From the NCBI GenBank assembly GCA_004298505.1, contig SCRO01000116.1, forward strand, positions 62,001 to 126,000: 64,000 bases of DNA, written 5' to 3'. The translations under genes were made by a program, and so were the position numbers. Under the pieces are notes generated by a model. It had not been told where the DNA came from, made no database searches, and worked only from the letters and a program-made list of their open reading frames with translations. The DNA is from Rhodanobacter sp. GTDB lineage: Bacteria; Pseudomonadota; Gammaproteobacteria; Xanthomonadales; Rhodanobacteraceae. Of the stretch, positions 46,641 through 60,784 are shown piece by piece (position 1 is the stretch's first letter; each line of letters begins with the position of its first letter).

Positions 46641-47532
46641 CGAGGAGTGCCGCGGGTATCTGCGCATGCATCAATACATGCCTGGTGGCGCCGCCGAGGA
46701 CGCGTTCGCGCAGGTGCGAGTGACTGTAGGCACCCATCACGAGCAGATCTGCGTGCATGTGCTGCGCCTCTTGCAGGAGGGCAGCGCCGGCTTGTTGGGG
46801 CGACGCGTCAAGGCGCAGGGACTTCGCGCTGACGCCGTGCCGGCGCAAGTAGTCGAGCGGGTCCAGCCGCAGCGCCGCAGGTGTCGTGTCGTCGTCGGAC
46901 GCATGGGGTTCCTGTCCGTCAATGATCCTGACCTCGGCGGCTTCCTGCAGGAACGGCAGGGCGCGATGCATCGCCCGCGCGGCCTCGATACTGCCGTTCC
47001 AGCCGATCGCCATGCGAGCTGGCGCCACATCCGTGCTCCAGTCCGGCGGCAGCAGGAGGCAGGCCAGGCGGCTGGCCAGCATGGCCTCGTCGAGGATGTT
47101 GAACAGATGGGCGCCAGGGGCGATGTCGCGCTCGATCACCGCCAGGTCATGCCATGCCCCAAGCACCCGCAGCGTCAGTGGAATACTCGCCCGGGTCACC
47201 ACCCAACTGGCCTCGCGCACACCGAGGCGATGCGCATGTGAGGCAAAGGCCGCACACTCTCCGTCGTCCTCGCCGCGCGGCTGCAGCAGCAGGCCCAGCA
47301 CGCTGGGTTCCAGATCCGGATCATCTACGTGGCGCAGCGACGGATCGACGTAGCAACTGGTCAGGTTGGCGCCCCAACGTGCCGCCAGCGTGATTGCCGC
47401 GTCGACGGCAGGGCTCCACGGATCACTGGACGTGGCCAGCGCGAGAATGTCCCCGGGCCGGGCCAACGGGAGCCGGGCGTCGGCATCGGCGTCGGACGAC
47501 ATCATTCGGGCATTTCCAGCGGGCATGGTCAT
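46579..47532 (-). CDS. Universal stress protein, tandem UspA-type
   Basis: A 317-residue protein of the two-domain Usp type. The second domain ends with the nucleotide-binding signature DLLVMGAYSHSHLRERVLGG followed by ATRHVLMHAQIPAAL. The first domain starts at DILALATSSDPWSPAVDAAI. The last 20 residues (DTHAAPRDCHCKRADLAFAP) are read antisense to the deoA fragment, so the original stop was lost in the deletion that joined the genes. ATG 47532 is used; 47526 is also possible. Downstream of an FNR/Anr-controlled GNAT gene, which suits anaerobic survival Usps. Confidence 0.85.
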   Translation of the reverse strand: MTMPAGNARMMSSDADADARLPLARPGDILALATSSDPWSPAVDAAITLAARWGANLTSCYVDPSLRHVDDPDLEPSVLGLLLQPRGEDDGECAAFASHAHRLGVREASWVVTRASIPLTLRVLGAWHDLAVIERDIAPGAHLFNILDEAMLASRLACLLLPPDWSTDVAPARMAIGWNGSIEAARAMHRALPFLQEAAEVRIIDGQEPHASDDDTTPAALRLDPLDYLRRHGVSAKSLRLDASPQQAGAALLQEAQHMHADLLVMGAYSHSHLRERVLGGATRHVLMHAQIPAALLDTHAAPRDCHCKRADLAFAP

Positions 47533-47556
47533 CGCCTTGGCTCCAGGGCCGGACGA

Positions 47557-48135
47557 TCACAAGTCCAGCGTATGGATGACCTGGGTGGAGTCCTGCGGGT
47601 CATGCTGGCCGTGGAAGCCAAGCTGGCTCAACAAGTCCCGCATGGACTCATTGTCGACGGCATCGAGCGAGACCATCTGGCGGAACCCGTTCTTGCGTGC
47701 CTGGCTGATCAAATGCCTCATCAGCACGGCATCGAGAGCTTGGTCATGCCAGTCATCGGCAACGCTGACGGCACACTCGCACTGCCCGTCGCGTTCGGTC
47801 GCGCTGTAGCGGCTGACACCGACCTCACGCAGTTCGCCGTTGTCATGGACCAGCGCCACGAAGGCCACCTTCTGCAGGTTGTCCACATCCATCAGCTGGT
47901 CGAGCAGTCCCGGGCTGGCGTGTTTGAAGGTGTCCATGAAGCGGAAGCGGCGCGACTGCGGGGACAGGCGTTCGATGAAGGCCTGCTCGCGCGCGCGGTC
48001 TTCTTCGCGCAGCGGGCGGATCAGTACCCTGGTGCCGCCGTTGAGCGATTCGATCCAGTGCGTTCCCGCCAGCGCACCGAACGGTACATCGGGGCGATTG
48101 TCGTTGCTGCTTTGAGGTGTCTTTTGGGCAGGCAT
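47557..48135 (-). CDS. GNAT-family N-acetyltransferase
   Basis: A 192-residue acetyltransferase. GGTRVLIRPLREEDRAREQA and FIERLSPQSRRFRFMDTFKH open the GNAT fold, and the later VGVSRYSATERDGQCECAVS and LISQARKNGFRQMVSLDAV match the Pat/AcuA-like protein acetyltransferases. ATG 48135 has GGAG upstream; the frame is open to 48267 without support. A well-placed FNR/Anr promoter lies upstream, and the usp gene follows 24 bases on, so both are probably induced by low oxygen. Confidence 0.87.
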   Translation of the reverse strand: MPAQKTPQSSNDNRPDVPFGALAGTHWIESLNGGTRVLIRPLREEDRAREQAFIERLSPQSRRFRFMDTFKHASPGLLDQLMDVDNLQKVAFVALVHDNGELREVGVSRYSATERDGQCECAVSVADDWHDQALDAVLMRHLISQARKNGFRQMVSLDAVDNESMRDLLSQLGFHGQHDPQDSTQVIHTLDL

Positions 48136-48212
48136 GATGATGTTCTCCGAAGGGCTGACTGGTCGAATACAACGTGGCCGAAGGCGCCGTGGGATGTGGT
48201 CGGCATGCTCAA

Positions 48213-48254
48213 CTTGTACGCCTGCGCGCGGCGGCATGATTTGATATCGATCAA
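48213..48254 (-). promoter_or_regulatory. FNR/Anr-dependent promoter of the GNAT-usp pair
   Basis: TTGATATCGATCAA (48241-48254) is a perfect FNR/Anr consensus palindrome. Reading on the minus strand, a start at 48206 puts the box centre at -41.5 and TACAAG (48218-48213) at -12 to -7, the geometry of class II FNR promoters. The GNAT start codon is 71 bases further. Confidence 0.85.
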
Positions 48255-48315
48255 ATTCGGTGAGCATCGCCTGCGCCCGGTAGCGGTCGATCCTGCCGAG
48301 CGGCCTGCCGAACTC

Positions 48316-49212
48316 TCATGGGATGGTGGTTCGTTTCAATGCCTCGAACCCGGTGATCACATCGAACAATTCCTCGTCGATACTGCCTTGACGCTGGCGG
48401 TGGAAGTTGCCGTTGAGCGCGTCCAGCAAGGTTTCGATGTTCTTGTCGGCGCGTTGCATGGCGGCCAGCCGGCTGGCGTTTTCGCTGGCCAGCGACTCGG
48501 CGCAGGCGCGGAAGATCGACACGAACAGGTATTCGCGGATCAGCGCGCGCAGGGTCGTGTCGTGGTGGCCGCTGACTTCGGGCAGGTTGTGGCTTGGCCA
48601 GGCTTGCCCGGCCAGCTGGCGCTGCCACGCCTCGTCCAGCGGCAGCAGGCGCTGGCTCACCGGGGCATAGCCGGTGCGCGCGACCGGCTGGTTGTAGCAA
48701 AGATACAGCGTGGCCACGCGCGCGGCGCCTGGCGGCCGTTCGCTCTGCACCAGGATTTTCCAGACCAGCGGGGTGATCGCCTGCACCGAGCCGGGCAGGC
48801 GGAACAGGCCCGCTGGCGTGATGCCGGCATCCACCAGGCGCGTATGGACCCGTTCACCGGCCGCCCAGACCAGGGTTTTTCCGCTGAGTTTCGCCAAGGT
48901 AGCCAGCGCATGCTCGGCCACGACGTCGTTGAACTGACCCACCAGGCCCTGGTCGGAGCCGAACACCACGAGGCCGCTGACGGCGTGCTCGGCGACAGCT
49001 GGCGGCGCCGCCGTCCCGGCCATGGCGGCGACTTGGCGGAAGCACACGCCGAGGCCTCGCTCCACCGTGCGGTAATAGTCGGCCAACGCCAGCACGGACT
49101 GTTCGTACTGGCCGATGCTGGAGGCGGCCAGGGCTTTCATGGTGCGCACGACCGATTGCAGGTCGATGGCACTGGTGATCTTGCGACGCAGCTTGGCCAG
49201 CGAGTCGCTCAC
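48316..49212 (-). CDS. atpG: N-ATPase gamma subunit
   Basis: A 298-residue rotor-shaft subunit, divergent from ordinary gamma. The N-terminal coiled coil [20 protein letters not shown] with [18 protein letters not shown] is the family start. [15 protein letters not shown] matches the conserved central GSDxGLxGxFN, and [20 protein letters not shown] the C-terminal helix. It is the last gene of the atp cluster, in the atpDCQRBEFAG order that defines N-ATPases. Its start overlaps the atpA stop by 4 bases. Confidence 0.92.
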   Translation of the reverse strand: MSDSLAKLRRKITSAIDLQSVVRTMKALAASSIGQYEQSVLALADYYRTVERGLGVCFRQVAAMAGTAAPPAVAEHAVSGLVVFGSDQGLVGQFNDVVAEHALATLAKLSGKTLVWAAGERVHTRLVDAGITPAGLFRLPGSVQAITPLVWKILVQSERPPGAARVATLYLCYNQPVARTGYAPVSQRLLPLDEAWQRQLAGQAWPSHNLPEVSGHHDTTLRALIREYLFVSIFRACAESLASENASRLAAMQRADKNIETLLDALNGNFHRQRQGSIDEELFDVITGFEALKRTTIP

Positions 49213-50807
49213 TGGGGGGCATCCTCGCCCGGTGTGGCCGGACGCGCCGCGTGGCTGGAGGGTTGCACATGATCCTCCGCGGCACGAAAGCCTGCCAGCG
49301 CTTCGCGCGCGATCGTGATGACTGCGTCACGATCGGCGTCGCTCAACTTGTGCTCGCCTTGGAGACGCTCGCACAGCGCCGCCGGGAGGTTCGCGGCGGC
49401 CTCAAGCAGCGCGCGCTGGGCCTGCGGCATCTGCGCCAACGGCACGGCGTCGAACAGCCGGTTGGACAGCGCCAGCAGGATCGCCACCTGCACCGGCACG
49501 CTGGCCGGCGCCAGCTCGGGCTGCTTGAGGCAGGCACGAATCCGTTCGCCATGCGCGATGATCACGCGCGTTTCGTCATCCAGGCGGGTGCCGAAGCGGG
49601 CAAAGCTTTCCAGCTCTTCGAACTGCGCATAGGCCAGCTTCAGGTCGCCGGTGACGGCGCGATAGGCCGGGCGTTGTGCCTTGCCGCCGACGCGCGACAC
49701 CGACTTGCCCACATCGATCGCCGGCAGCACGCCCAGCTCGAACAGCAGCGGCGAAAGATAGATCTGCCCGTCGGTGATCGAGATCAGGTTGGTCGGGATG
49801 TAGGCGGAAATATCCTGCGCTTCGGTCTCGATGATCGGCAGCGCGGTCAGCGAGCCATTGCCGCGCCCGGCGCCGAGGTGGGTGGCCCGTTCCAGCAAAC
49901 GCGAATGGATGTAGAAGATGTCGCCGGGAAACGCCTCGCGACCGGGCGGGCGGCGCAGCAGCAGGGACAGTTCGCGGTAGGCGCGGGCGTGCTGGGTGAG
50001 GTCGTCGTAGACGATCAGCACGTCGCGCCCGGCCTGCATGAAGTGCTCGGCGATGCTGGTGGCGGCGTAGGGCGTGATGTAGAGCAGCCCGGGGGCCTCG
50101 TTGCCCTTGGCCACCACGACCACGGTGTACCCCAGCGCGTCGTGTTCGCGCAGGTCGGCGATGACGCGGGCAACCGCGGCGGCACGCTGGCCGATCGCGC
50201 AATAGACGCACAGCACATTCTGACCGCGCTGGTTGATGATGGTGTCGATCGCGATCGAGGTCTTGCCGGTCTGGCGATCGCCGATGATCAGTTCGCGTTG
50301 GCCGCGCCCGATCGGAACCAGCGCGTCGACCACCTTCAGCCCGGACTGCAGCGGCACGCTGACCGGCGCGCGATCCATGATCGCCGGTGCCGGTCGTTCG
50401 ATCGGCAGTCGGTCGCTGCTGCGGATCGCCGCGCCGCCGTCGAGCGGGCGTCCCAACGGGTCGATCACCCGGCCCAGCAGGCCCTCACCCACCGCGATGT
50501 CCATCACCCGGCCGGTACGGCGCACCTCGTCGCCGGCCTGCAGCCCGGCATGGTCGCCCAGCAGCACCACGCCGATTTCGTCTTCGTCCAGATTCAGGGC
50601 CAGCCCGTACAGCTGGCCCGGAAACTCCAGCAGCTCGTCGTAGCCCGCACCCGGAAGGCCACGCACACGTGCGATGCCCGTGGTGACCTGGGTGACCACG
50701 CCGGTCTCGCGCAGGTCCAGCGTCGGCGTGAACGCTTGTCGCGCCTCACGCAGGCCGGCGAAGGCATCCTCATACACGCCTTGCAGAGTGTTGAGCGACG
50801 TGTTCAT
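49209..50807 (-). CDS. atpA: N-ATPase alpha subunit
   Basis: A 532-residue alpha subunit. The P-loop is [15 protein letters not shown], preceded by [18 protein letters not shown]-like [19 protein letters not shown] and [20 protein letters not shown] are standard alpha segments. The C-terminal tail ([20 protein letters not shown]) is extended and low in complexity. It forms the non-catalytic ring positions of F1 with AtpD. Starts inside the atpF stop (4-base overlap). Confidence 0.95.
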   Translation of the reverse strand: MNTSLNTLQGVYEDAFAGLREARQAFTPTLDLRETGVVTQVTTGIARVRGLPGAGYDELLEFPGQLYGLALNLDEDEIGVVLLGDHAGLQAGDEVRRTGRVMDIAVGEGLLGRVIDPLGRPLDGGAAIRSSDRLPIERPAPAIMDRAPVSVPLQSGLKVVDALVPIGRGQRELIIGDRQTGKTSIAIDTIINQRGQNVLCVYCAIGQRAAAVARVIADLREHDALGYTVVVVAKGNEAPGLLYITPYAATSIAEHFMQAGRDVLIVYDDLTQHARAYRELSLLLRRPPGREAFPGDIFYIHSRLLERATHLGAGRGNGSLTALPIIETEAQDISAYIPTNLISITDGQIYLSPLLFELGVLPAIDVGKSVSRVGGKAQRPAYRAVTGDLKLAYAQFEELESFARFGTRLDDETRVIIAHGERIRACLKQPELAPASVPVQVAILLALSNRLFDAVPLAQMPQAQRALLEAAANLPAALCERLQGEHKLSDADRDAVITIAREALAGFRAAEDHVQPSSHAARPATPGEDAPQ

Positions 50808-51595
50808 GCCGCCGGTATCCCGGTGGCGGGCGCGGACTTGTTCTCGTGCAGCAGAGCGCTGACGTCATCCTCCAGCGAGCCCAGGTAGGCATCGATACTC
50901 CAGGCCACACGCTGTCCGTTCACGCTCAGTTCGATGCCGCCGACCAGCTTGTCGCTGGTATCGAACTGCAGTGGCCGCTCGCTGGCGAACACCTCGCGCA
51001 CGGCCTGCTGGATCGCCGCGCGTTGTGCCGTGGGCAATTCGAATGCGCTGCGCACCAGCACCGGCTCGGTAGCGCTGGCGAGTGCCTCGTCCAGACGGCT
51101 CTTCTGGGCCGGTTCGAGCCGGTGCAGGCGACGGATGAACTCCGTGGTCGCGCCGGCTTCCAGGCTGGCCGAGGCCAGTTCGGCCAGGGTCTTGCGCGTG
51201 ATTGCGAACACTTCCTGGCGGGTCTGTTGCCGGATCGCCTGGTTGAGGCTGGCCGCTTCGCTGCGCAGCTTTTGCTCACGGCTGGCCAGCAACGCATCGG
51301 CCGCCGCCTGCGCCGCATCAAGCAGCCGCCGGCGCTCGCTCGCGACCTCGTGGGTCGCCTGCTCCAGCAGCGCCGCGCGCTGATGGTCGAAATCCGCGTT
51401 GCGCTGGACAAAGGCGTCGCGCTCCTGGCCGGCCGCGGCCTGCTTCGCCGCCGCATCAGCCAGCTCGCGCGCAATGCGCTGCTCGCGTGCGTCGATCGCA
51501 TCGAGCACGGGCTGGTACAGGAAGCGCTTCATCAGCCACACCAGGATGAGGAAGTTCAGCACCTGCGCCGCGACGGTGAACCAGTCGATCAGCAT
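50804..51595 (-). CDS. atpF: N-ATPase b subunit with fused delta-like region
   Basis: A 263-residue stator. One membrane helix at the N-terminus ([20 protein letters not shown]) is followed by a long charged coiled coil to about residue 130. The C-terminal part ([20 protein letters not shown], then [14 protein letters not shown]) resembles the end of the delta subunit. No separate atpH is present, as known for N-ATPases. It is much longer than ordinary b (about 156). Confidence 0.92.
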   Translation of the reverse strand: MLIDWFTVAAQVLNFLILVWLMKRFLYQPVLDAIDAREQRIARELADAAAKQAAAGQERDAFVQRNADFDHQRAALLEQATHEVASERRRLLDAAQAAADALLASREQKLRSEAASLNQAIRQQTRQEVFAITRKTLAELASASLEAGATTEFIRRLHRLEPAQKSRLDEALASATEPVLVRSAFELPTAQRAAIQQAVREVFASERPLQFDTSDKLVGGIELSVNGQRVAWSIDAYLGSLEDDVSALLHENKSAPATGIPAA

Positions 51596-51599
51596 GGCG

Positions 51600-51881
51600 T
51601 CATTTCCCTGCGGTGAGCGCGATGACGTGGTTCCAGAACGGATTGGCGAACAACAGGATCATCGACACCACGAAGCAATAGATCGCGATGGATTCGATCA
51701 TCGCCAAGCCCACGAACAGGGTGCGGGTGATGGTCGAGGCACTGTCGGGCTGCTGCGCCAGTGAGCTCAGCGCGGTGGCCACGGCGCGCCCTTCGCCCAG
51801 GGCGGGGCCGATGCTGCCCAGGGCGATGGTCAGGCCGGCAGTGATGATCGAGGCGATGGCGATGAGGGTCATGCTGTCCAT
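51600..51881 (-). CDS. atpE: N-ATPase c subunit, Na+-type ion site
   Basis: A 93-residue hairpin forming the c-ring. Helix 1 contains GSIGPALGEGRAVATALSSL with a Glu in the GEG turn. Helix 2 has LFVGLAMIESIAIYCFVVSM: the ion-binding Glu followed by Ser and, four residues on, Tyr, the ES...Y arrangement of sodium-binding c subunits. ATG 51881 (MDSMTL) has AAGGA upstream; the longer open frame to 52334 only shadows atpB. Ion identity is inferred from these residues. Confidence 0.93.
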   Translation of the reverse strand: MDSMTLIAIASIITAGLTIALGSIGPALGEGRAVATALSSLAQQPDSASTITRTLFVGLAMIESIAIYCFVVSMILLFANPFWNHVIALTAGK

Positions 51882-51913
51882 GGTGGATTCCTTGGAGGCG
51901 GTGGGCGTGGGGT

Positions 51914-52615
51914 CTATGGCGAGTTCGATGCGGGGCTGGCCGCCGGCGAGTCGCGCGTGCGCATGGCCGCGGCGATGTAGACGGCGGCGAGGATGCTGAA
52001 AATGTAGGCCTGCACCATGCCGGTGAGCAGTCCGAGCACGGTCATCAACACGGGAAAGACGAAGGGCGTGATGGTCAGCAGGATGCCGATGATCATCACC
52101 CCGCTCATCATGTTGCCGAACAGACGCACGGCCAGCGCCAGCGTCCGCGACAGTTCGCTGATGATGTTGAACGGCAGCATGATCACGGTCGGCTCCGTAT
52201 AGGACTTCAGATACGCCGACAGGCCCTGATCGCGAATGCCGAACAGCGGCACCGCCACGAACACGCACAAGGCCAGCGCGGCGGTGGTCGACAGCGAGCC
52301 GGTCGGTGGTTCGTAGCCGGGGATCAGCGTGCACAGGTTGGCCAGCGCAATGAACAGGAACAGCGTGCCGAGAAAACCGACATAACGTTCTGGCTGGGGC
52401 AGGCCCATCTCCACGATCTGCTGGCGGATGGTCACGACGATGATCTCCAGCATGTTCTGCCAGCGCGAGCGCCGCAGTTCAGTGCTGAGCCTGCGCGTGA
52501 CCAGGTGCGCGCCAATCACCAGGACCAGCATCAGCGCCCAGGTGAACACGATGGTGGCGTTGAGCCTGAGCCAGCCGTATTGCCAGAAGATGATTTGATC
52601 CGGACTAAGGTGCAT
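51914..52615 (-). CDS. atpB: N-ATPase a subunit
   Basis: A 233-residue membrane stator with five to six helices that forms the ion half-channels beside the c-ring. IISELSRTLALAVRLFGNMM carries the essential Arg in helix 4 (SRTLALAVRLFGN), and GMVQAYIFSILAAVYIAAAM is the last helix. MHLSPDQIIFWQYGWLRLNA is a typical N-ATPase start. The first 11 bases overlap atpR. Confidence 0.94.
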   Translation of the reverse strand: MHLSPDQIIFWQYGWLRLNATIVFTWALMLVLVIGAHLVTRRLSTELRRSRWQNMLEIIVVTIRQQIVEMGLPQPERYVGFLGTLFLFIALANLCTLIPGYEPPTGSLSTTAALALCVFVAVPLFGIRDQGLSAYLKSYTEPTVIMLPFNIISELSRTLALAVRLFGNMMSGVMIIGILLTITPFVFPVLMTVLGLLTGMVQAYIFSILAAVYIAAAMRTRDSPAASPASNSP

Positions 52616-52922
52616 CGGGCAGCTCCGCTGGTGGGTCGACGTGCGCCGCGGTTCGGGTCAGGCGGGTGACGGCGATGCGCCCGAGCACGAAGCCGAGCAG
52701 GCACAGCAACAGGCGTCGCCAGTCGTCGGCGCCGACCAGCACGAAGCCGGCGCCGACCACGCCGGTGCGCAGCAGCAGGCTGCCCAGGAACCACAGCGCC
52801 GGCTGGCGCGACGCGACGCCCTTGCGCACGGTCCACCACAGGCCGCCGAAGAAGAGCACACCCAAGCCGGCGCCTGCCAGGGCGGCCAGCAGCCAGCCGG
52901 TCAGTTCATGCATCGTCATCAT
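52605..52922 (-). CDS. atpR: N-ATPase accessory membrane protein AtpR
   Basis: A 105-residue protein with three hydrophobic helices (LTGWLLAALAGAGLGVLFFG, LWFLGSLLLRTGVVGAGFVL, LLLCLLGFVLGRIAV). AtpR is unique to N-ATPase operons and is thought to help assemble the c-ring; its arginines may face the ion site. ATG 52922 is chosen for the GAGGAGG ribosome site; ATGs at 52919 and 52913 follow in frame. It overlaps both atpQ and atpB. Confidence 0.88.
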   Translation of the reverse strand: MMTMHELTGWLLAALAGAGLGVLFFGGLWWTVRKGVASRQPALWFLGSLLLRTGVVGAGFVLVGADDWRRLLLCLLGFVLGRIAVTRLTRTAAHVDPPAELPDAP

Positions 52923-53243
52923 CTTGTTCCTCCTCGCGCATCGCGCGTTCTTCCTTGGCGATCCAGCGCCAGGCGCTGAAGCAGCCAATCGCCAACCCGG
53001 CCACCAGCAGGGCCAGCGTCCAGGCGTGCTGGCCGGGGTAGTGCCGGTCCAGCCAGATACCGATGGCGGCGCCGATCAGGGTAGGCACCGCTACCGACCA
53101 GCCGATCAGGCCCATCATGCCCAGCCCGAACCAGACTCCGCTCGCACCGTGGCGCCGCGCGTGCAGCTTGCGTGCCGCCTTGTTGCCGACCTGCTCGGCC
53201 AAGGTCTGGTCGGCCGATGGGAGCTTGCGATCAGGCCGGTCGC

Positions 53244-53247
<4 letters not shown>
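52906..53247 (-). CDS. atpQ: N-ATPase AtpQ (AtpI-like)
   Basis: A 113-residue protein with two membrane helices (GVWFGLGMMGLIGWSVAVPT and AWTLALLVAGLAIGCFSAWR) between a basic N-terminus and an acidic tail (EEEQDDDDA). It resembles AtpI, the assembly factor for c-rings. In N-ATPase operons it always stands between atpC and atpR, as here. Start 53247 overlaps the atpC stop. Confidence 0.88.
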
Positions 53248-57469
<4,222 letters not shown>

Positions 57470-57473
<4 letters not shown>

Positions 57474-58678
57474 GACAGGGGCTCCCGTGGTGGCGCGGGC
57501 GATACCACGGCCCTGGCCTGCCGGGCGATGATGACCTCCTCGTCGGTGCCGATGACGCGCACCTGCACGCGACTGTCCGGCGTACTGATCACCCGCGCGT
57601 CGGCCGCATTGGCAGCGGCGTCGAAGCGAATGCCGAGCCAGGCCAGTCGCGCGCAGACAGCGGCGCGAATGGCCGGCGCGTGTTCGCCGATACCGGCGGA
57701 AAAGACCAGGCCATCCACACCGCCCAGACTGCTGGCCAGGGCGCCGGCTTCGCGCGCGATGCGGAACACGAACAGGTCGACCGCTTCGCGCGCATGCGGA
57801 TCGTCGCTGGCCAGCAGGGTGCGCATGTCGTTGCTGATACCGGACACGCCGAGCAGGCCACTGTCGTGGTAAAGCATGTGTTCCAGCTCGGGCGCCGACA
57901 TCGCGTACTGCTGCTGCAGGTAGAGCAGGGCGCCGGGGTCGATGCTGCCGCAGCGCGTGCCCATCATCAGCCCGTCCAGTGCGGTGAAACCCATGGTGGT
58001 GTCGACGCTGTGGCCGTCATGCATGGCGCACAGGCTGGCGCCGTTGCCCAGGTGCGCCGCGATCACCCGTCCGCTGGCCAGCGCCGGCTCCAGTTCACGC
58101 AGCCGTCCGGCGAGGTACGCATAGGACAGCCCGTGAAAGCCGTAGCGGCGTATCCCTTCTGCGGCGTACCGGCGCGGCAGCGCCAGTCGGGTCACCGTAC
58201 GCTCGATGCTGTGGTGGAAGGCGGTATCGAAACAGCCGACTTGCGGCACGCCGGGCCACAACTTGCGCATCGCCCGCACCGCCGCCAAGTTGTGTGGTTG
58301 GTGCAGCGGGGCGAGCGGAATGAAGCGGGCCAGGTCGGTGACGATCGCGTCGGTCAGCAGCAACGGTTGGGCATAGGTCGCGCCGCCGTGCACGATGCGA
58401 TGGCCTACCGCGACCAGCGATTCCGTGCCAAGGCGGCTGCTGATCCAGCCGAGCAGCGGCGTCAGCAAGGCTTCATGCGCAAGCCTGCTGCCGGCGGGCC
58501 AACGGTGTTCGGTCAACAGCGCGCCGTCCGCGTCGCGTGCGACGAAATGTGGCGTGCTGCCGATGCCTTCGATCTGGCCATGCGCGAGCCGCCGGCCGGA
58601 GCCGAGGTCGGCCACGTCATGGATCGCGAACTTGATGCTGGACGAACCGGCATTGAGCGACAGGATGGCCTGGGACAT
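57470..58678 (-). CDS. ackA: Acetate kinase
   Basis: A 402-residue ASKHA kinase turning acetyl phosphate and ADP into acetate and [23 protein letters not shown] is the N-terminal signature. [38 protein letters not shown] and [20 protein letters not shown] hold the active-site residues. [15 protein letters not shown] is the C-terminal motif. ATG 58678 is the right start; the frame runs on to 59026 as antisense-like shadow. It lies 2 bases after the pta gene. Confidence 0.96.
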
Positions 58679-58680
58679 GC

Positions 58681-60108
58681 TCAGCTCTCCACCGCGGGTG
58701 GTGGTGCCGCACGGGCGCGTGCCACCAGCACCGCCACCGCGCAGGATGCCACGTGGGTGCGCGACGAATCGGCGCGGCTGGTCAGGATGATCGGTACCCG
58801 TGCGCCCATCACGATGCCGGCGGCGTCGGCACCGGCGAGGAAGCTGAGCTGCTTGGCCAGCATGTTGCCCGATTCCAGATCCGGTACCACCAGGATGTCG
58901 GCCAGGCCGGCGACCGCCGAGACGATGCCCTTTTCGCGCGCCGCTTCGGGGCTGATCGCATTGTCGAAGGCCAGCGGGCCGTCGACCAGGCCGCCACTGA
59001 TCTGGCCACGCTCGGCCATCTTGCACAGCGCGGCGGCGTCCACGGTTGAGGGAATCGCCGGGTTGACGGTTTCCACCGCGGACAGCACGGCGACGCGCGG
59101 CTGGGCCAGGCCCATGATGTGGGCCAGGTCGATCGCGTTCTGGATGATGTCGCGCTTGTCCGCCAGCGACGGCGCGATGTTGATCGCGGCATCGGTCACC
59201 AGCAACGGCCGGGCGTAGCCTGGTACGTCGAACAGATAGACATGGCTGAGCCGGCGCTCGGTGCGCAGGCCGGAGTCGGCGGCAACCACGGCATGCATCA
59301 ACTCGTCGGTGTGCAGTGCGCCCTTCATCAGCAGGCGTGCCTCGCCGCTGCGCACCAAGGCTACCGCAGTGGCCGCCGCCGCATGACTGTGCGGTGTATC
59401 GACCAGGCGCAAGGTACTGATATCCAGCTGGGCCTGTTTGGCCGCCGCGTGAATTTTGATACTGGGGCCGACCAGGATCGGGATGATCAAGCCGGCGTTG
59501 GCCGCCTCCAGCGCGGCGCGCAGGGAAACTTCGTCGCAGGGATGCACCACCGCCGTCGGGATGGAGGCACCGAATGCTGCGCGTGCCATCAGTTCGCGGA
59601 AGCGGCCGTGGGTGCCCAGGCGTATTTCGGGCAGTTCGATCCGCGCACGGCGGATCTTTTCAAGCGGGGCCTTCACCTCGGCGCTGCCCAGGATCACGTC
59701 CTCGCCATTCTGGTTGCTGCAGCGGCAATCGAAAATGATGCGTTGCCGGTCCGCGATCTTCTCCTTCACGGTGACCATGACGGTGATGCTGTCGCCCAGC
59801 CCGACCGGTGCCAGGAAGTGCAGGTCCTGCGCGAGGTAGAGCGTGCCCGGCCCGGGCAACTCGGTGCCCAGCACCGTGGAAATCAGGGCGCCAGCCCACA
59901 TGCCGTGGGCGACCACCCGGTGGAACATGTCGGTGCGTGCGTAAGCGGGGTCCATGTGCGCCGGATTGACGTCGCCGGACATCGCCGCGAACAGCTCGAT
60001 ATCGCGCTGGCTGAGGGTACGCACGAGGCTGGCGTGGTCGCCCACCTCGATTTCGTCGAAGGTGCGGTTCTCGATGCAGTCGGAGGTAGTGGCCGGCAGT
60101 GCAGGCAT
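58681..60108 (-). CDS. Bifunctional MaoC-like hydratase / phosphate acetyltransferase
   Basis: A 475-residue fusion. Residues 1-150 are a MaoC hot-dog domain (AAMSGDVNPAHMDPAYARTD with the Asp/His hydratase dyad, RVVAHGMWAGALISTVLG). Residues 160-475 are a phosphate acetyl/butyryltransferase domain (ILVGPSIKIHAAAKQAQLDI, LMKGALHTDELMHAV, VVPDLESGNMLAKQLSFLAG). It links acyl-CoA and acyl phosphate pools. Such fusions usually precede ackA, as here. Confidence 0.93.
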   Translation of the reverse strand: MPALPATTSDCIENRTFDEIEVGDHASLVRTLSQRDIELFAAMSGDVNPAHMDPAYARTDMFHRVVAHGMWAGALISTVLGTELPGPGTLYLAQDLHFLAPVGLGDSITVMVTVKEKIADRQRIIFDCRCSNQNGEDVILGSAEVKAPLEKIRRARIELPEIRLGTHGRFRELMARAAFGASIPTAVVHPCDEVSLRAALEAANAGLIIPILVGPSIKIHAAAKQAQLDISTLRLVDTPHSHAAAATAVALVRSGEARLLMKGALHTDELMHAVVAADSGLRTERRLSHVYLFDVPGYARPLLVTDAAINIAPSLADKRDIIQNAIDLAHIMGLAQPRVAVLSAVETVNPAIPSTVDAAALCKMAERGQISGGLVDGPLAFDNAISPEAAREKGIVSAVAGLADILVVPDLESGNMLAKQLSFLAGADAAGIVMGARVPIILTSRADSSRTHVASCAVAVLVARARAAPPPAVES

Positions 60109-60122
60109 GGCGGGTGCTCTTT

Positions 60123-60569
60123 TCAGTGTTCAAGGACGTAACTGCCGGGGGCTGCGCCCAGCACGGGATAGCCGGCAGCAGGATGGCCCACTGCGTGCTG
60201 CACGTCGTCGAGGAAGCCCTGCTGCAGCATGCTGAAAGGTGGCAGTTGCCAGGCCGGGTCGTCGAAGCGGTGGTCACCCGGCCGGGCCTTGATAACCTGC
60301 TTGCCAGCCAGCACCTGGCCCCAGCGGGCAGCATGCGCCGTGGCAGACCGGGTCAGCGTCGTGCGCTGGAATGGCGCATTGGCCAGGTGCGAGCTCCAAT
60401 CCAGCCCGGCCAGCCACATCGTGGTCGGCGCCAGGCCCCGCGCCAACTTGGCCTGGACGGCGTGCATGATGCTGTCCGGATCGATCGGTGCGCCAGACGC
60501 TGGCGGCGCCGGTACGATCGCGGTCAGCGGAGTGGTCGGTGCAAGTGTGGCGGCTGCGTTCTTTTTCAT
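60123..60569 (-). pseudogene. phaC: PHA synthase PhaC, N-terminal fragment at head of the operon
   Basis: ATG 60569 opens 148 residues. AVQAKLARGLAPTTMWLAGL, DWSSHLANAPFQRTTL and HRFDDPAWQLPPFSMLQQGF are the PhaC N-terminal domain. After LQQGFL the sequence turns to unrelated residues and stops 14 bases before maoC-pta. The alpha/beta hydrolase domain with the lipase-box Cys (about 400 residues) is missing. It may still be translated, because the promoter and the operon behind it are intact. Confidence 0.82.
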
Positions 60570-60711
60570 GGCGCGTCCATCAGGTTCCATGGAACGGGGC
60601 CGGTCTGGGCGGGAGCGCCTTGTACGCCGTGCCGGACCGGGGGATGCACGGGCACTCGTCGGCAGGCCAGGGTCCACGCCAGACCAGTGGCTGCGTCGAC
60701 CGGTACGGGTC

Positions 60712-60753
60712 ATTCTAGGAAGGTGATTGCGTCAACCACTTGACCGTTGTCAA
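60712..60753 (-). promoter_or_regulatory. FNR/Anr-family promoter of the phaC'-pta-ackA-xfp-atp operon
   Basis: TTGACCGTTGTCAA (60740-60753) is a perfect TTGAC-N4-GTCAA palindrome. On the minus strand TAGAAT (60717-60712) sits exactly at -12 to -7 if the box centre is at -41.5 and transcription starts at 60705. The phaC' ATG lies 136 bases beyond. Confidence 0.78.
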
Positions 60754-60784
60754 CAAAGCACGCTGTTGGCGCCGAACGCCACAC

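Noticed and set aside
51882-52334. Long N-terminal extension of the c-subunit frame
   Set aside because: It only shadows atpB in another frame; the real start at 51881 has a ribosome site and gives the normal 93 residues.
57940-60110. Long open frames antisense to ackA, maoC-pta and atp genes
   Set aside because: High-GC codon bias leaves the opposite strand open; none has a ribosome site or recognisable domain.
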